From Peribacillus simplex (GTDB lineage Bacteria > Bacillota > Bacilli > Bacillales > DSM-1321): DNA of 64,000 nt. The notes beneath the pieces were generated by a model that saw only the letters and a program-made list of their open reading frames with translations, was not told the DNA's origin and did not search any database. Location: contig NZ_LNNH01000010.1 in the NCBI RefSeq assembly GCF_001542915.1, positions 243,039 through 307,038 of the forward strand, given 5' to 3'. Below are positions 33,036-41,691 of the stretch, one piece after another (within the stretch, counting starts at the first letter, position 1; the number at the start of each line of letters is the position of its first letter). The position numbers and the translations under genes are program-made.

Positions 33036-34981
33036 CCTGATTCCCCCTCTCGCAAAAACACCCCGAACACCCCTGCCAGTTCTTCTTGCAAAACAATTTC
33101 CGTTTCCACTTCGAAAACGAAGAGCCGCTTTCCTCCCTCTTCCACTACCTGCATCGCGGAGCGTACCAATTCGGAAGTCGCTGGCCCTTCACATGCAGGA
33201 ATCAAAAGGTCTTCTGCTGCTCGTTCTGCCGGATGCTCGGATGATGCAGCGAAATCTGAAGCGGTAAGGCAAATGGTTTGATTTTGGACCTTCATGATGG
33301 CCTTTTTCAACGCCTCACGCAATCCGAGCGTGACATTCAAACCGACAGCTCCCGACCAGCCATCGCTCGTTCCTACCCAAACTGTTGGAAAACCGGATAC
33401 ATCACTGCCAAGGCCGATGATCGGTTCACCTTGCAGACGGGTCAGTGCTTGTAAATAATACGTGCAGCGCTCGTCATCCACCTCAGTCAACTGCACCGGA
33501 ACAAGAGCCTCCTCGTTGAACTTCCGGTTCCCGAACTCCTCATCCAAACAGCTTTGCAATCCCCTGCATACACCTTCAGCAAATGTTTCCCCTGCTCCGA
33601 CTCCGATCGGTCCCTTCATATCACCCAAACCAGACAGGGGAGGAAGGGCCGCAACATGCTGGCTGAGCATTCGTGATACGTAGGCCTCGATTCCTGAAAG
33701 CCCGGTCTCCCGCCTCGCTTCCTCATGTGTCAGTTCACAACGGATGATATCAGGCAAAAGCAGTGCCGGACCGACGGACAGCGGGTCGGCAACCTGAACG
33801 CGGCATTGGGCCAGCGGAAGCTGTTTGAGGTCTCCCTCTTCCCAGCTATGGAAAATCCCCGATTGCTTGGATGTCAATCTGCCAAAAAGCATGAACATTT
33901 GACCTGGCTTCTCCCGGCCAGACGCTTGCCCGAGGAGCTTCTCGAAATCCTTTACCCATTTAGCGCCCCCGTGTCCCGTCACTCCAGGATGGGGCAGGAA
34001 CGGATGCCAGCTCCCCTCCAAAGTTTCCATATCCAACAGATAGAATTGATGATCTTGCTCTGCTGCCGTGACACCTGTGGCTTCTTTAAACCACTCGAAA
34101 ACCATGACATTTGCAAGCATCGCCCCTGCCGTCGAGGAATACGAAGCGGATGCTTGATCCCCGTCCAGCACCGTTTGATGTAAACGGCGCCAAGCTGCCT
34201 CCCAGCAGCCCTTGGATTGTGGGCTGACAAGCGGACCTGCCATGCCCACCTGATGGAGGACCACAGCCGGAAATAGTACCTTTCCCGCCTGCCTGCAAAC
34301 TGAATGGATTTCCCTCAATTCCTCTATATCGCCCTCTTGTGATACATATAATATCGAATCGAATGGCTGGATGACCTCCTGCCAGCCTTTGCTTGCATCC
34401 TTACCTCGTACAACCTCCTCTATCGCCACTTCTTCATCCATGCTGCGCGCATGGGCTACGATTTCCTTTAATCGCTCCCGATTAGTTTGTACCGTGTCCG
34501 TGATGAGCACGTGGAATTTGGGCAGACCGGATTCCAACAGCGAGGACACCAAGGAAAGGAACAGCGGTCCAGAGCCGATCGCCAGCGCCTTTCCCTTTCG
34601 ATAAGCTTCAAAACGGCTAGCGCCAGAGTCACCGAAACTTTCGAGGAACTCGATTTGGGAGGCATGGTTTTTTAGAACCTGATCGCTCAATTGATGGGGA
34701 CTGTCCTGACTTACATCCCGAACAAATCCATTCCTGTACAACACCTCGGCAATTTCCATAACGCGGCTCCTGTATGGTCCAGGCAATCCATCCGTCAGCT
34801 CACGTAGCGAATGGTTCCCGTTGAACATCGGTAACAGCTTTTCGATCCACTGGACGATCGTGCTTCCTTCCATAGTGAACGAACTTATATTATTCCTGAA
34901 ATATACACCTTTGTTTGGTTCAGGGAAGAAAAACGTGTCCCTTTTCACTTTCAATCGCATAGAAGGGGTCAACTTGACCAT
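33032..34981 (-). CDS. Putative thiazole-containing bacteriocin maturation protein (E1/Ocin-ThiF-like)
   Basis: This 649-aa protein is recognised by context and overall pattern as the large partner protein seen in heterocycloanthracin loci. The N-terminus (residues ~1-95, MVKLTPSMRLKVKRDTFFF, FNGNHSLRELTDGL) looks like a leader-peptide recognition (RRE) winged helix. The middle resembles a nucleotide-binding E1 fold (ALAIGSGPLFLSLVSSLLE near 130), and the C-terminal half resembles YcaO-partner sequences. It probably binds the precursor leader and delivers it to the cyclodehydratase. The ribosome site CAGGAGGTGCAAA precedes ATG. Its 3' end overlaps the YcaO gene. Confidence 0.82.
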   Translation of the reverse strand: MVKLTPSMRLKVKRDTFFFPEPNKGVYFRNNISSFTMEGSTIVQWIEKLLPMFNGNHSLRELTDGLPGPYRSRVMEIAEVLYRNGFVRDVSQDSPHQLSDQVLKNHASQIEFLESFGDSGASRFEAYRKGKALAIGSGPLFLSLVSSLLESGLPKFHVLITDTVQTNRERLKEIVAHARSMDEEVAIEEVVRGKDASKGWQEVIQPFDSILYVSQEGDIEELREIHSVCRQAGKVLFPAVVLHQVGMAGPLVSPQSKGCWEAAWRRLHQTVLDGDQASASYSSTAGAMLANVMVFEWFKEATGVTAAEQDHQFYLLDMETLEGSWHPFLPHPGVTGHGGAKWVKDFEKLLGQASGREKPGQMFMLFGRLTSKQSGIFHSWEEGDLKQLPLAQCRVQVADPLSVGPALLLPDIIRCELTHEEARRETGLSGIEAYVSRMLSQHVAALPPLSGLGDMKGPIGVGAGETFAEGVCRGLQSCLDEEFGNRKFNEEALVPVQLTEVDDERCTYYLQALTRLQGEPIIGLGSDVSGFPTVWVGTSDGWSGAVGLNVTLGLREALKKAIMKVQNQTICLTASDFAASSEHPAERAAEDLLIPACEGPATSELVRSAMQVVEEGGKRLFVFEVETEIVLQEELAGVFGVFLREGESG

Positions 34982-35074
34982 TTTGCACCTCCTGACCCGA
35001 AGCTTTTCTAAGTTCTGCTTCTGATCACTTCACTTTCATCCTATGTATGACAATTTGTCTCTTATGTCTAAACC

Positions 35075-35108
35075 AAAAGAAAAGTCCCTGCACTATCACT
35101 GCAGGGAC
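35075..35108 (-). terminator. Terminator between precursor and TOMM enzymes
   Basis: A perfect 9-bp stem GTCCCTGCA (35108-35100) with TGCAGGGAC (35092-35084) is followed by UUUUCUUUU. It sits 20 bp after the precursor stop. No good promoter follows, so the enzyme genes are probably expressed by read-through at a lower level. Confidence 0.75.
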
Positions 35109-35127
35109 CGTAAGAAAATTCGAACCA

Positions 35128-35388
35128 TTAGCGCCCGCCGCAACGTCCGCCGCATCCGCCGCAACGACCGCCACACCCGCCGCAACGTCCACCGCATCCG
35201 CCACAACGTCCGCCGCACCCGCCGCAGCCAAAGCAGCCAAAGCACAAGAAACAACCAAAGCAGCCAACACCTATAAGACGGGAATCCTCCATGGAATACT
35301 GTGGTTGATTTTGTTCCCATGGAACCGGCTGGGTTACTTGAAAATCGTCAACATTCAGCATTTGAAGTTGATTTTGAAACTCATTCAT
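35128..35388 (-). CDS. Heterocycloanthracin/sonorensin-type bacteriocin precursor
   Basis: This 86-aa peptide has an acidic leader (MNEFQNQLQMLNVDDFQV, about 40 residues) and a Cys/Gly core: GCFGCFLCFGCFG followed by four CGGCGGR heptads and CGGR. Thirteen cysteines, each preceded or followed by Gly/Phe/Arg, are candidates for thiazole formation by the adjacent YcaO/SagB enzymes. The ATG at 35388 has TGGAGG eight bases upstream, and a promoter is visible further up. Family members (sonorensin) kill Gram-positive bacteria. In many Bacillus genomes the precursor is remote from its enzymes; here it heads the cluster. Confidence 0.92.
   Translation of the reverse strand: MNEFQNQLQMLNVDDFQVTQPVPWEQNQPQYSMEDSRLIGVGCFGCFLCFGCFGCGGCGGRCGGCGGRCGGCGGRCGGCGGRCGGR
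35131..35226 (-). repeat. 21-bp tandem repeat encoding the precursor core
   Basis: Four copies of a 21-bp unit plus a partial copy encode CGGCGGR (x4) and CGGR. The peptide repeat is exact while codons differ (for instance CGG/CGC/CGT-type Arg codons), which suggests selection on the peptide rather than very recent duplication. Confidence 0.8.
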
Positions 35389-35448
35389 TTATATAACCTC
35401 CATATAGTCATTAATAAGGTAGTGCTTCGTTACAGAAAAAATCACAAT

Positions 35449-35478
35449 GTAATAGGCTGGGAGTCCGAACCACGTCAA
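35449..35478 (-). promoter_or_regulatory. Probable promoter of the bacteriocin precursor
   Basis: TTGACG (35478-35473) and TATTAC (35454-35449) are 18 bp apart on the minus strand, about 60 bp before the precursor ATG. Confidence 0.5.
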
Positions 35479-35570
35479 GTACTCCCTCCAACAAAATATG
35501 TAAGGGGAGTTGGTATTGTCACTGATACAAAAGCCTATTTTCACCGTACGGCCGGTTCCCGGAGCCAAGC

Positions 35571-35604
35571 TAAAAAAACCAGAAGGCTGGAATCCCCCTG
35601 GTTT
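35571..35604 (-). terminator. Terminator of the NCS2 permease gene
   Basis: AAACCAG (35604-35598) pairs with CTGGTTT (35582-35576) on the minus strand and the stem is followed by a U-run ending UUUUAG. It separates the permease from the TOMM precursor promoter. Confidence 0.7.
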
Positions 35605-35636
35605 TCATGCTGAATTTCAATTATGAAGTCTACAGC

Positions 35637-36932
35637 TTAGTTCTGAAGTTGTTCAAACCGCTTCCAGTTTACCGCTTTTTCCAGAACGATCGATATTATG
35701 ACGCCCATGATGAGCCCATTCGTTAAAAACGGCTGCAAAAGCGATGGAATATTCGCGAAAGCTCCGGGAAGTACGTTCATCAAGCTCACGCCGATCAATA
35801 CTGGTACGGCAAGCCTGAAGATCGTATCCGAAGTGAAATACTCCCCCTTGACACTGTTGAAGGCCGTGCCGAACAATTGAAGGTACGCAACGAACAATAC
35901 TGCATTCCCAACGGTTATCGGCATCGTTGCCAGGAAAGAAATAAAAGGAGGGATCAGTCCGATTATGGTCAACAGCATGCCCCCCAGTAAAAAGGGTTTC
36001 CGCTCATAAATTTGAGTGCTTTGCAGAAATCCGATGGAGGAGGTGAAAGGCGTATATGGAACAAGGCCTAGCAATGGCGATAAAATGGTGAACCCGCCTG
36101 TCATGAATATGGATTTGCGATATTGGTTATTCGATGCTTCCTCCCCCAATAGCTCGGATGCAGCCTGGATCGAAGCGAAGGTATTACATAAATTCAGGAA
36201 GCCGGCAAAAAAGGCGATCGCTATGATGCCGAATTCCAGGTTCGGCGTACCCAACGGGAATAATGAAAAAGAAGCACTTGCCGACCCCGATCCGGCCCCC
36301 GTAGATGGAAAGAGCAACGCATAAAAAATCCACCCGACGATGATACCGATCAAAATCGAGAAATTACTAATGGTCCTTGGGCCTTTAATCTTCAATATAC
36401 TTACTAATAAGACAATCCCCAATGAAAGGAAACTGACTGGAATGTTAATTTCCCCCGCATCCGTAATTCCCAACATCCCTTTAAAGAAGACGAAGATGAG
36501 CTGGAAGGTCAGGAGAAAAAGGTAAACGGTCATGACCATTGGAGTGAAAATCTTCTGGACGTAACTAATCAGGTTGAAGGCCGAAATGATCATGGTCACG
36601 ACACCTGCCGCAAGGAGGCCAGTCGCGATTCCCCCTCCTATCTCCACATAACTGAGGCCGATCGATGGCGCAGATAACCCGAGGTTCAGCATCACTCCCC
36701 ACAATAGTCCGGAATGCCCCTCCATGATAGGGTATTTATGACCCTTCCACCCTTGAATCACACAGGCGATCCCCGTGAAAACGAGCGAGCTCCTCATCGT
36801 CATTTCCGTAACATCGGTGGGAAGATCAAAAGCTGCCCCAATCGATATCGGCACGACCACCGTATTGGCAAAAATAAAAAATAACCATTGAAAAGAAGAA
36901 AATAGAGTCACGGAAGAACCCCAACTTTTCAT
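35637..36932 (-). CDS. NCS2 family uracil/xanthine permease
   Basis: This ~431-aa protein has about twelve membrane segments and NCS2 features: an early QWLFFIFANTVVVPISIG helix, the MEGHSGLLWG segment near residue 70 and NLCNTFASIQAASELLGEE near 255. NCS2 carriers are proton- or sodium-coupled importers of nucleobases. I start at the second Met (36932), nine bases after AAAGGAG; the first ATG overlaps the ribosome site. It is monocistronic with its own terminator, just left of the amidohydrolase island. It could bring in a base that those deaminases use, although no shared promoter motif was found. Confidence 0.85.
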   Translation of the reverse strand: MKSWGSSVTLFSSFQWLFFIFANTVVVPISIGAAFDLPTDVTEMTMRSSLVFTGIACVIQGWKGHKYPIMEGHSGLLWGVMLNLGLSAPSIGLSYVEIGGGIATGLLAAGVVTMIISAFNLISYVQKIFTPMVMTVYLFLLTFQLIFVFFKGMLGITDAGEINIPVSFLSLGIVLLVSILKIKGPRTISNFSILIGIIVGWIFYALLFPSTGAGSGSASASFSLFPLGTPNLEFGIIAIAFFAGFLNLCNTFASIQAASELLGEEASNNQYRKSIFMTGGFTILSPLLGLVPYTPFTSSIGFLQSTQIYERKPFLLGGMLLTIIGLIPPFISFLATMPITVGNAVLFVAYLQLFGTAFNSVKGEYFTSDTIFRLAVPVLIGVSLMNVLPGAFANIPSLLQPFLTNGLIMGVIISIVLEKAVNWKRFEQLQN

Positions 36933-37335
36933 TGCTTCCATCTCCTTTGAACATGATACTTTTCTAGCTTATGGCTAATACATGGATCCTCCCCGGAAAG
37001 GAAGCCGACGGGAATGCCCATGCTGATAAACGTGAATGCCGTAGTGCACATGCAGAAAATATTGGAACGGTGCGTGAAAAATGCAAGCTCCGGTTCCGAT
37101 TTTTTGAAGAATGATGGCTATCGCCTAGCTCCTTTAGTTTGGAATATAAAGAGCATTGTTAACCGGTATAATCATCTTCCATTTTATTTCGTTTACAGCA
37201 TATAGGACCATTACGGACAAAACTGATTAACCAATAAAGCAAAAAGAAATTCCTTTCCAAGCATATAACACAAGTACGTAAAAGTACACGAGATTGAAAC
37301 GAATGGCAAACGAAGCCCGTCATGTGTTCCAGACA
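36933..37335. other. Non-coding stretch between NCS2 gene and amidohydrolase island
   Basis: About 400 bp with no frame that has both a ribosome site and plausible composition. I see no clear promoter, repeat or hairpin apart from the terminator at its right edge. Confidence 0.4.
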
Positions 37336-37379
37336 CAAAACGAAAAAGGAAATCCGGAAATATCCAGAAATCCTTTTTC
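37336..37379 (-). terminator. Terminator of the three-gene CodA-like operon
   Basis: GAAAAAGGA (37379-37371) pairs with TCCTTTTTC (37350-37342) with inner GGATA/TTTCC pairing, followed by GUUUUG. It starts four bases after the stop codon of the last gene. Confidence 0.65.
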
Positions 37380-37382
37380 GGA

Positions 37383-38636
37383 TTAGCCCTTCACGTCGAT
37401 GGGCCGTTTTTGTTTACTAAGTGAACCGGAAACGATACTTCCATTGTACATGACCGCTCTTCGCTCAGACCTTCTGGCAACGGCTTCGGCAGAACAGCTG
37501 GCGTCAACCAGCACCAGGCTTGCCGCATCCCCAACCTTCGGCCATACCTGGTTCCCTTGTTCATCAAGCGGCGTTTTTCCGCCCGTTATGTACCTCAATG
37601 TTTGAGCGAGGGAAACTTCATCCACCCATTTGAAACGCTCGGCCAACCTGCCAGCTCTCTCCAGGATGTCACCATTCCCCAGCGGTGACCATACATCGAA
37701 GATATTATCATTCCCTACTGCAACCTCAACGCCTCTTTCATGCAATACATCCACTGGCGGCATTTGCCTATTGATAGGCACGCTTGTGACGATGGAAACC
37801 CCGGCATCCCTCAGAATGTCGGCCAGGTCATAAGCTTCTGCTTTGGATACGTCGCCGATGCCGAATGCGTGGCTGATGGCTACCCTGCCCTCCCAGCCTG
37901 CTTGCTTGGTTAAAGCGGCCAAACGTTTCATGGTGAACGTACCGAGGTGACCGGGATCATGTAAATGCAGATCAACATCGGCATTCGCTTCCACTGCCAG
38001 CTCCATCATTTGCACAAGTGATGCTTCAATATCTAGATCGATCGTTGCCGGATCGACTGCCCCCACGATTCCTGCTCCATTTCGCAAAGCCTCCCTGACA
38101 AGCTTGACGGAATTCGATCGCAGCAATCCGTGCTGGGCAAATGCCACGATTTCCGAGCTGAGTCGGTTGGAATAGGTTCCCAAAGCCTGTTGCACTTGCT
38201 CCAGGTTTTGCAAGCCAACTTCGGGGTAAATATCGACATGAGTCCTGACATGCGCCGAGCCAGAAGCTAAAAGCACTTCCAATAATGACTCAGCCCGCTT
38301 CCGTGTGCTTGTCGCAATGGTCGGAAGCACTTTTTTCTCATTTTCAAAGCGCTCAATGACACCGGACGAAGGGGTACACGCTCTCCATACATCCCCCATC
38401 AAGGTCTTATCAAGATGTACGTGCTTTTCAATGAACGAAGGCAGCACAAGCAACCCTTTTGCATCCTCGACAGGCACATCATTCGGAACCGGCTCTCCAT
38501 CCTTGACCATTCTCGAGATCCTTCCATCCTCGATCAACAGATGAAATAGGCCGGTAATGGTCCCCGTCACTCTTCCATCCTCTTTTTGGAAACCACATTC
38601 CAACCGTGCATTCTTCAACCAAAAGATATGATCCAT
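37383..38636 (-). CDS. CodA-like amidohydrolase (third of a tandem set)
   Basis: This 417-aa protein is related to cytosine deaminase and N-isopropylammelide-type enzymes. The metal motif is FIEKHVHLDKTL near residue 65, DVDLHLHDPGHLG near 205, AISHAFGIGDV near 235 and the metal Asp in VGNDNIFDVWSPLGNGD near 300. In CodA the second motif is HCDE with a catalytic Glu; here it is HLHD, so the chemistry or substrate may differ. The start ATG 38636 is nine bases after AAGGG. It shares overall sequence and the ending SCSAEAVARRS with its two upstream neighbours. Confidence 0.85.
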   Translation of the reverse strand: MDHIFWLKNARLECGFQKEDGRVTGTITGLFHLLIEDGRISRMVKDGEPVPNDVPVEDAKGLLVLPSFIEKHVHLDKTLMGDVWRACTPSSGVIERFENEKKVLPTIATSTRKRAESLLEVLLASGSAHVRTHVDIYPEVGLQNLEQVQQALGTYSNRLSSEIVAFAQHGLLRSNSVKLVREALRNGAGIVGAVDPATIDLDIEASLVQMMELAVEANADVDLHLHDPGHLGTFTMKRLAALTKQAGWEGRVAISHAFGIGDVSKAEAYDLADILRDAGVSIVTSVPINRQMPPVDVLHERGVEVAVGNDNIFDVWSPLGNGDILERAGRLAERFKWVDEVSLAQTLRYITGGKTPLDEQGNQVWPKVGDAASLVLVDASCSAEAVARRSERRAVMYNGSIVSGSLSKQKRPIDVKG

Positions 38637-38656
38637 CCCTCTCATCCCTTCTTAAT

Positions 38657-39907
38657 TCACTTCTTCGCCAAGGCCGTTTCCCTGTTCAATCCACCGTAAA
38701 TCAGACTACCACCGGAAATGACCGCTGCCCTTCTTGATCTTCTTGCCACTGCCTCGGCAGAGCATGATGCCTCCACCAGTACCATGCTTGCCGCATCCCC
38801 CATCTTCGGCCATAGACGGTTTCCTTCACGGTCCAGTGTCCTGATGCCTCCTGTTATGAATTGGAGCGATTGAGACAATGCATACTCATCCTTCCACTTG
38901 TAACTCTCGGCCAACCGGCCCGCCTTTTCCAGCATATCGCCTGTACCGAATGGAGACCATGAGTCATAAAACCCATCACAGCCAAGAGCTACGTGAACAC
39001 CTTTTTCATGCAATACATCGATTCGGGGCATGACCCGGTTAATCGGAACCGTAGACATGATGGAAATCCCCAGACTTGCTAATTCCTCCGCCATTCCAGC
39101 GGATTCTTCAAGGGAAACATCACCGAGTGCAAAGGCATGGCTGATGGCCGCCCTGTTTTTCCATCCCGCTTCATCGATCAAGGAGGCCAGTTTCTTGATC
39201 GTATAAAACCCTAGATGTCCCGGATCATGCAGATGGATATCAATATCCGCATCAAACTCAACAGCTAGGTTCATCATTTCATAGAGGGAGGCTTCAATAT
39301 TCTGATCGATTCCGCCAGGATCCAAGCCGCCCACTATCGAAGCCCCCGCTTTCATCGCGTGCCTCATCAATTCGGTCGAATTCGTCCGGAGCAATCCATG
39401 CTGCGGGAAAGCCACGATTTCATGCGTCATTTTGCCTTTGAAGCAATCTAACGCTTTCTGAATTTCTTCCAAGTTCTTCAAACCAATGTACGGATCGATA
39501 TTCACATGAGTTCTGACGTGCGTCGCGCCGCCCTGCAGCAAAAGCTGAAGCATTTGTTCCGCACGATGCTGCCCGGTCCGTGCCAATTCAGCCAGCTCCG
39601 CCGCTTCCAATTTCAATCGTTCCGTTAAATTCGGCACCGGGGTGCATGATTTCCATGGGAGTCCTAAATAGGTTTTATCAAGATGATTATGCATCTCTTT
39701 AAAAGGGGGAAGGGCAAGCAGCTTTGTGGCATCTTGTACGGGCAGATCCGTCATCAAAGGCAAGCCTTCGGCCACTTGCATTTCTTCGATCACCCCATCC
39801 TTTATCCGGATGTTGTATAATGTGGTTTCCGTTCCTTCCAGTCTTCCATCCTCATAAACATATCCGCTATCAAGCGTAACATTGGTAAGCCAGTATGCTT
39901 TATACAT
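38657..39907 (-). CDS. CodA-like amidohydrolase (second of a tandem set)
   Basis: This 416-aa paralog of the flanking genes has the motifs FKEMHNHLDKTYLG near 65, DIDIHLHDPGHLGFYTI near 205, AISHAFALGDV near 235 and GCDGFYDSWSPFGTGD near 295. Like the others it has HLHD in place of the HCDE of cytosine deaminase and an end containing SCSAEAVARRSRRAAV. Cytosolic. It is separated from its neighbours by 20 and 24 bp, so the three are one transcript driven from 41222-41285. It probably deaminates or hydrolyses an amino-substituted heterocycle; the substrate is unknown. Confidence 0.85.
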   Translation of the reverse strand: MYKAYWLTNVTLDSGYVYEDGRLEGTETTLYNIRIKDGVIEEMQVAEGLPLMTDLPVQDATKLLALPPFKEMHNHLDKTYLGLPWKSCTPVPNLTERLKLEAAELAELARTGQHRAEQMLQLLLQGGATHVRTHVNIDPYIGLKNLEEIQKALDCFKGKMTHEIVAFPQHGLLRTNSTELMRHAMKAGASIVGGLDPGGIDQNIEASLYEMMNLAVEFDADIDIHLHDPGHLGFYTIKKLASLIDEAGWKNRAAISHAFALGDVSLEESAGMAEELASLGISIMSTVPINRVMPRIDVLHEKGVHVALGCDGFYDSWSPFGTGDMLEKAGRLAESYKWKDEYALSQSLQFITGGIRTLDREGNRLWPKMGDAASMVLVEASCSAEAVARRSRRAAVISGGSLIYGGLNRETALAKK

Positions 39908-39931
39908 TACATCACTCTCTTTAATAGAAGA

Positions 39932-41179
39932 TTAAACACCTGTCGTCGCAAAAGCTGAAATCGACCCGCTTACGACATTGCCCCTGAAGATGACAGCGGC
40001 CCGCTTCGCCCTCCTAGCCACCGCTTCTGCCGAACAGCTTGCTTTTAGCAGGACGATGTTCGCCTCATCGCCAACATTCGGCCATGTCCTGACTCCTTCT
40101 TGGTTCAATGGCGTCCTTCCGCCTGTTATGTGCTGCAGGCTGCTTGCCAAGGAACGTTCTTCAATCATGCGGAACCTCTCGGCAAGGCGACCTGCTTTTT
40201 CAAGATTGTCACCGATTCCGAATGGAGTCCAATGATCCGTGATGCTGTCATTGCCAAGTTCGACTTTCACTCCTTTTTCACGGAGCAGCGGGATCGGGAT
40301 CGTTCTGAAGATAGGCACAGTGGAGGTAATCGAGATGTCCAATTCCGAAAACCTTTCGGCTATGCTCGTTGCCTCCGAAACCGAAAGATCTGCTAACCCG
40401 CTGGCGTGACTCACCGTCACCCTTCCCTGCCAACCTGCGTCTTCCGTCATGGAAGCGAGCCGCTGCATCGTAAACAGCCCAAGCTGATCCGGATCATGAA
40501 GATGGACATCGATATCCGAATTCGACTCAACCGCAATATCCATGATCGTTTCAAGTGATCGCTCGATGTTTTCATCAATGGTGGCGGGATCGACACCGCC
40601 TACCAGGTTTGCCCCATTTTTCATGGCCTCCCTTATCAGCCCTACGGAATTCGAACGTAAAAGGCCATGCTGGGGGAAGGCGACGATTTCATACGTCAAT
40701 TTATCTTTGTATCCCTCCAAAGCCTGAACGGTGGCCTCTAAATTTTTCAGGCCAATTACGGGATCTACATTACAATGGGTGCGTATATGCGTAGATCCGA
40801 AACCCAATAATAAATCGAGCATTTTTTCCGCTCTTGCCTTGGCGGTAGGCAACAGCTGAGGAAGTAACGCCTGCTCTTCTTCTATCCTTGTTTTCACCCC
40901 GTTTATGGCAGGCATGCAAGCCTTCCATGGCCCGCCGTAGTAAGTTTTATCAATATGGATATGCATTTCCTTAAACGAAGGAACCATCAGCAGGCCCCCT
41001 GCATCATGCTGCGGGTCTTGATCTGATAAAGATTCCTTAGCCGATAAAATCGCGGATATTTTCCCATTCTCAATCTTAATGTGATGATTCCCGGTTTCCG
41101 TACCGGTGATCACTTCATTTTCATTATACGTGAAGCCTTTTTCCAGCCGAACATTCGTCAACCAATACGATCGTGACAT
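39932..41179 (-). CDS. CodA-like amidohydrolase (first of a tandem set)
   Basis: This ~415-aa protein has the metal motif FKEMHIHIDKTYYGG near 65, DIDVHLHDPDQLGLFTM near 205, VSHASGLADL near 235 and ELGNDSITDHWTPFGIGD near 295. The ATG at 41179 is eight bases after GAAGGG; a GTG three codons upstream is less well placed. It is the first gene of the tandem operon and lies about 45 bp after a TATAAT belonging to the shared promoter type. Three paralogs in a row imply either a multi-step route on one ring system or a range of related substrates. Confidence 0.85.
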   Translation of the reverse strand: MSRSYWLTNVRLEKGFTYNENEVITGTETGNHHIKIENGKISAILSAKESLSDQDPQHDAGGLLMVPSFKEMHIHIDKTYYGGPWKACMPAINGVKTRIEEEQALLPQLLPTAKARAEKMLDLLLGFGSTHIRTHCNVDPVIGLKNLEATVQALEGYKDKLTYEIVAFPQHGLLRSNSVGLIREAMKNGANLVGGVDPATIDENIERSLETIMDIAVESNSDIDVHLHDPDQLGLFTMQRLASMTEDAGWQGRVTVSHASGLADLSVSEATSIAERFSELDISITSTVPIFRTIPIPLLREKGVKVELGNDSITDHWTPFGIGDNLEKAGRLAERFRMIEERSLASSLQHITGGRTPLNQEGVRTWPNVGDEANIVLLKASCSAEAVARRAKRAAVIFRGNVVSGSISAFATTGV

Positions 41180-41221
41180 TGAACTCACCCTTCCACTACA
41201 TATTGAACATGCGTCCCTTTC

Positions 41222-41285
41222 ATTATAGCTCTCCTGCCAATTGAATAATTTCAGAATTTTTACTCATTTTTATGTTATTTTTACA
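41222..41285 (-). promoter_or_regulatory. Promoter A of the amidohydrolase island
   Basis: On the minus strand TGTAAA (41285-41280) and AGTAAA (41264-41259) are exactly 21 bp apart, and TATAAT (41227-41222) follows 31 bp after the second. The -35 region is poor, as expected for an activator-dependent promoter. The same arrangement occurs at 43299-43362 and 48069-48154. Confidence 0.7.
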
Positions 41286-41602
41286 TATTGCATAAATTGC
41301 CCCAAGTTGGGATGGATTGGACTTGGACCGTCCCTGGTGCCCCCTTTCCGCTGGGCCACTTTATTCGCGAGTTTAGGCTGAGCACCGAATTTGAGGCGGG
41401 TGCTCATAAAAATTGCGCTTTTCTCATGCTTTTTGTACCGTTTCTCGCCAGCTACATGTGGACAATCGGGATTGCCTCTTTGTCATCATGCAAAGTGGCA
41501 TGAAATGATCATTGTCCAAATCCACCTATAAGGCGGACTGTCTGAATTTTTCTTTCGTTTTCATCCAGAGTGCCGTGGAAAGTCTCATCACAGTAATCGA
41601 GT
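41286..41602. other. Non-coding stretch left of the binding-protein gene
   Basis: No convincing gene. TTGCATAAATT (41288-41298) also occurs upstream of the second binding protein (48167-48177). A TTTATTCGCGAGTTTAG segment near 41361-41380 is related to the 21-bp repeats at 57275. The rest shows nothing I can interpret. Confidence 0.4.
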
Positions 41603-41642
41603 TAAAACAAAAAGGCTTCTGAAGAAATCTCAGAAACCTTTT
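41603..41642 (-). terminator. Terminator after the first binding-protein gene
   Basis: AAAAGGTTTCTGA (41642-41630) pairs with TCAGAAGCCTTTT (41621-41609), one mismatch, followed by UGUUUU. Confidence 0.7.
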
Positions 41643-41691
41643 CATCAGCAAACGGAGTCCCGCCTATATTGGGGCGGACCCATTGCTTTCA

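Noticed and set aside
35043..35613. Long plus-strand frames rich in Arg/Ala opposite the bacteriocin precursor
   Set aside because: They are antisense shadows of the Cys/Gly repeat; no ribosome site, and the opposite strand has promoter, ribosome site and a recognisable precursor.
37014..37205. 63-codon plus-strand frame in the gap left of the amidohydrolase island
   Set aside because: No ribosome site, no family resemblance, and atypical composition.
41288..41503. 71-codon plus-strand frame
   Set aside because: Lies over the promoter A region and a dispersed repeat fragment; no ribosome site.
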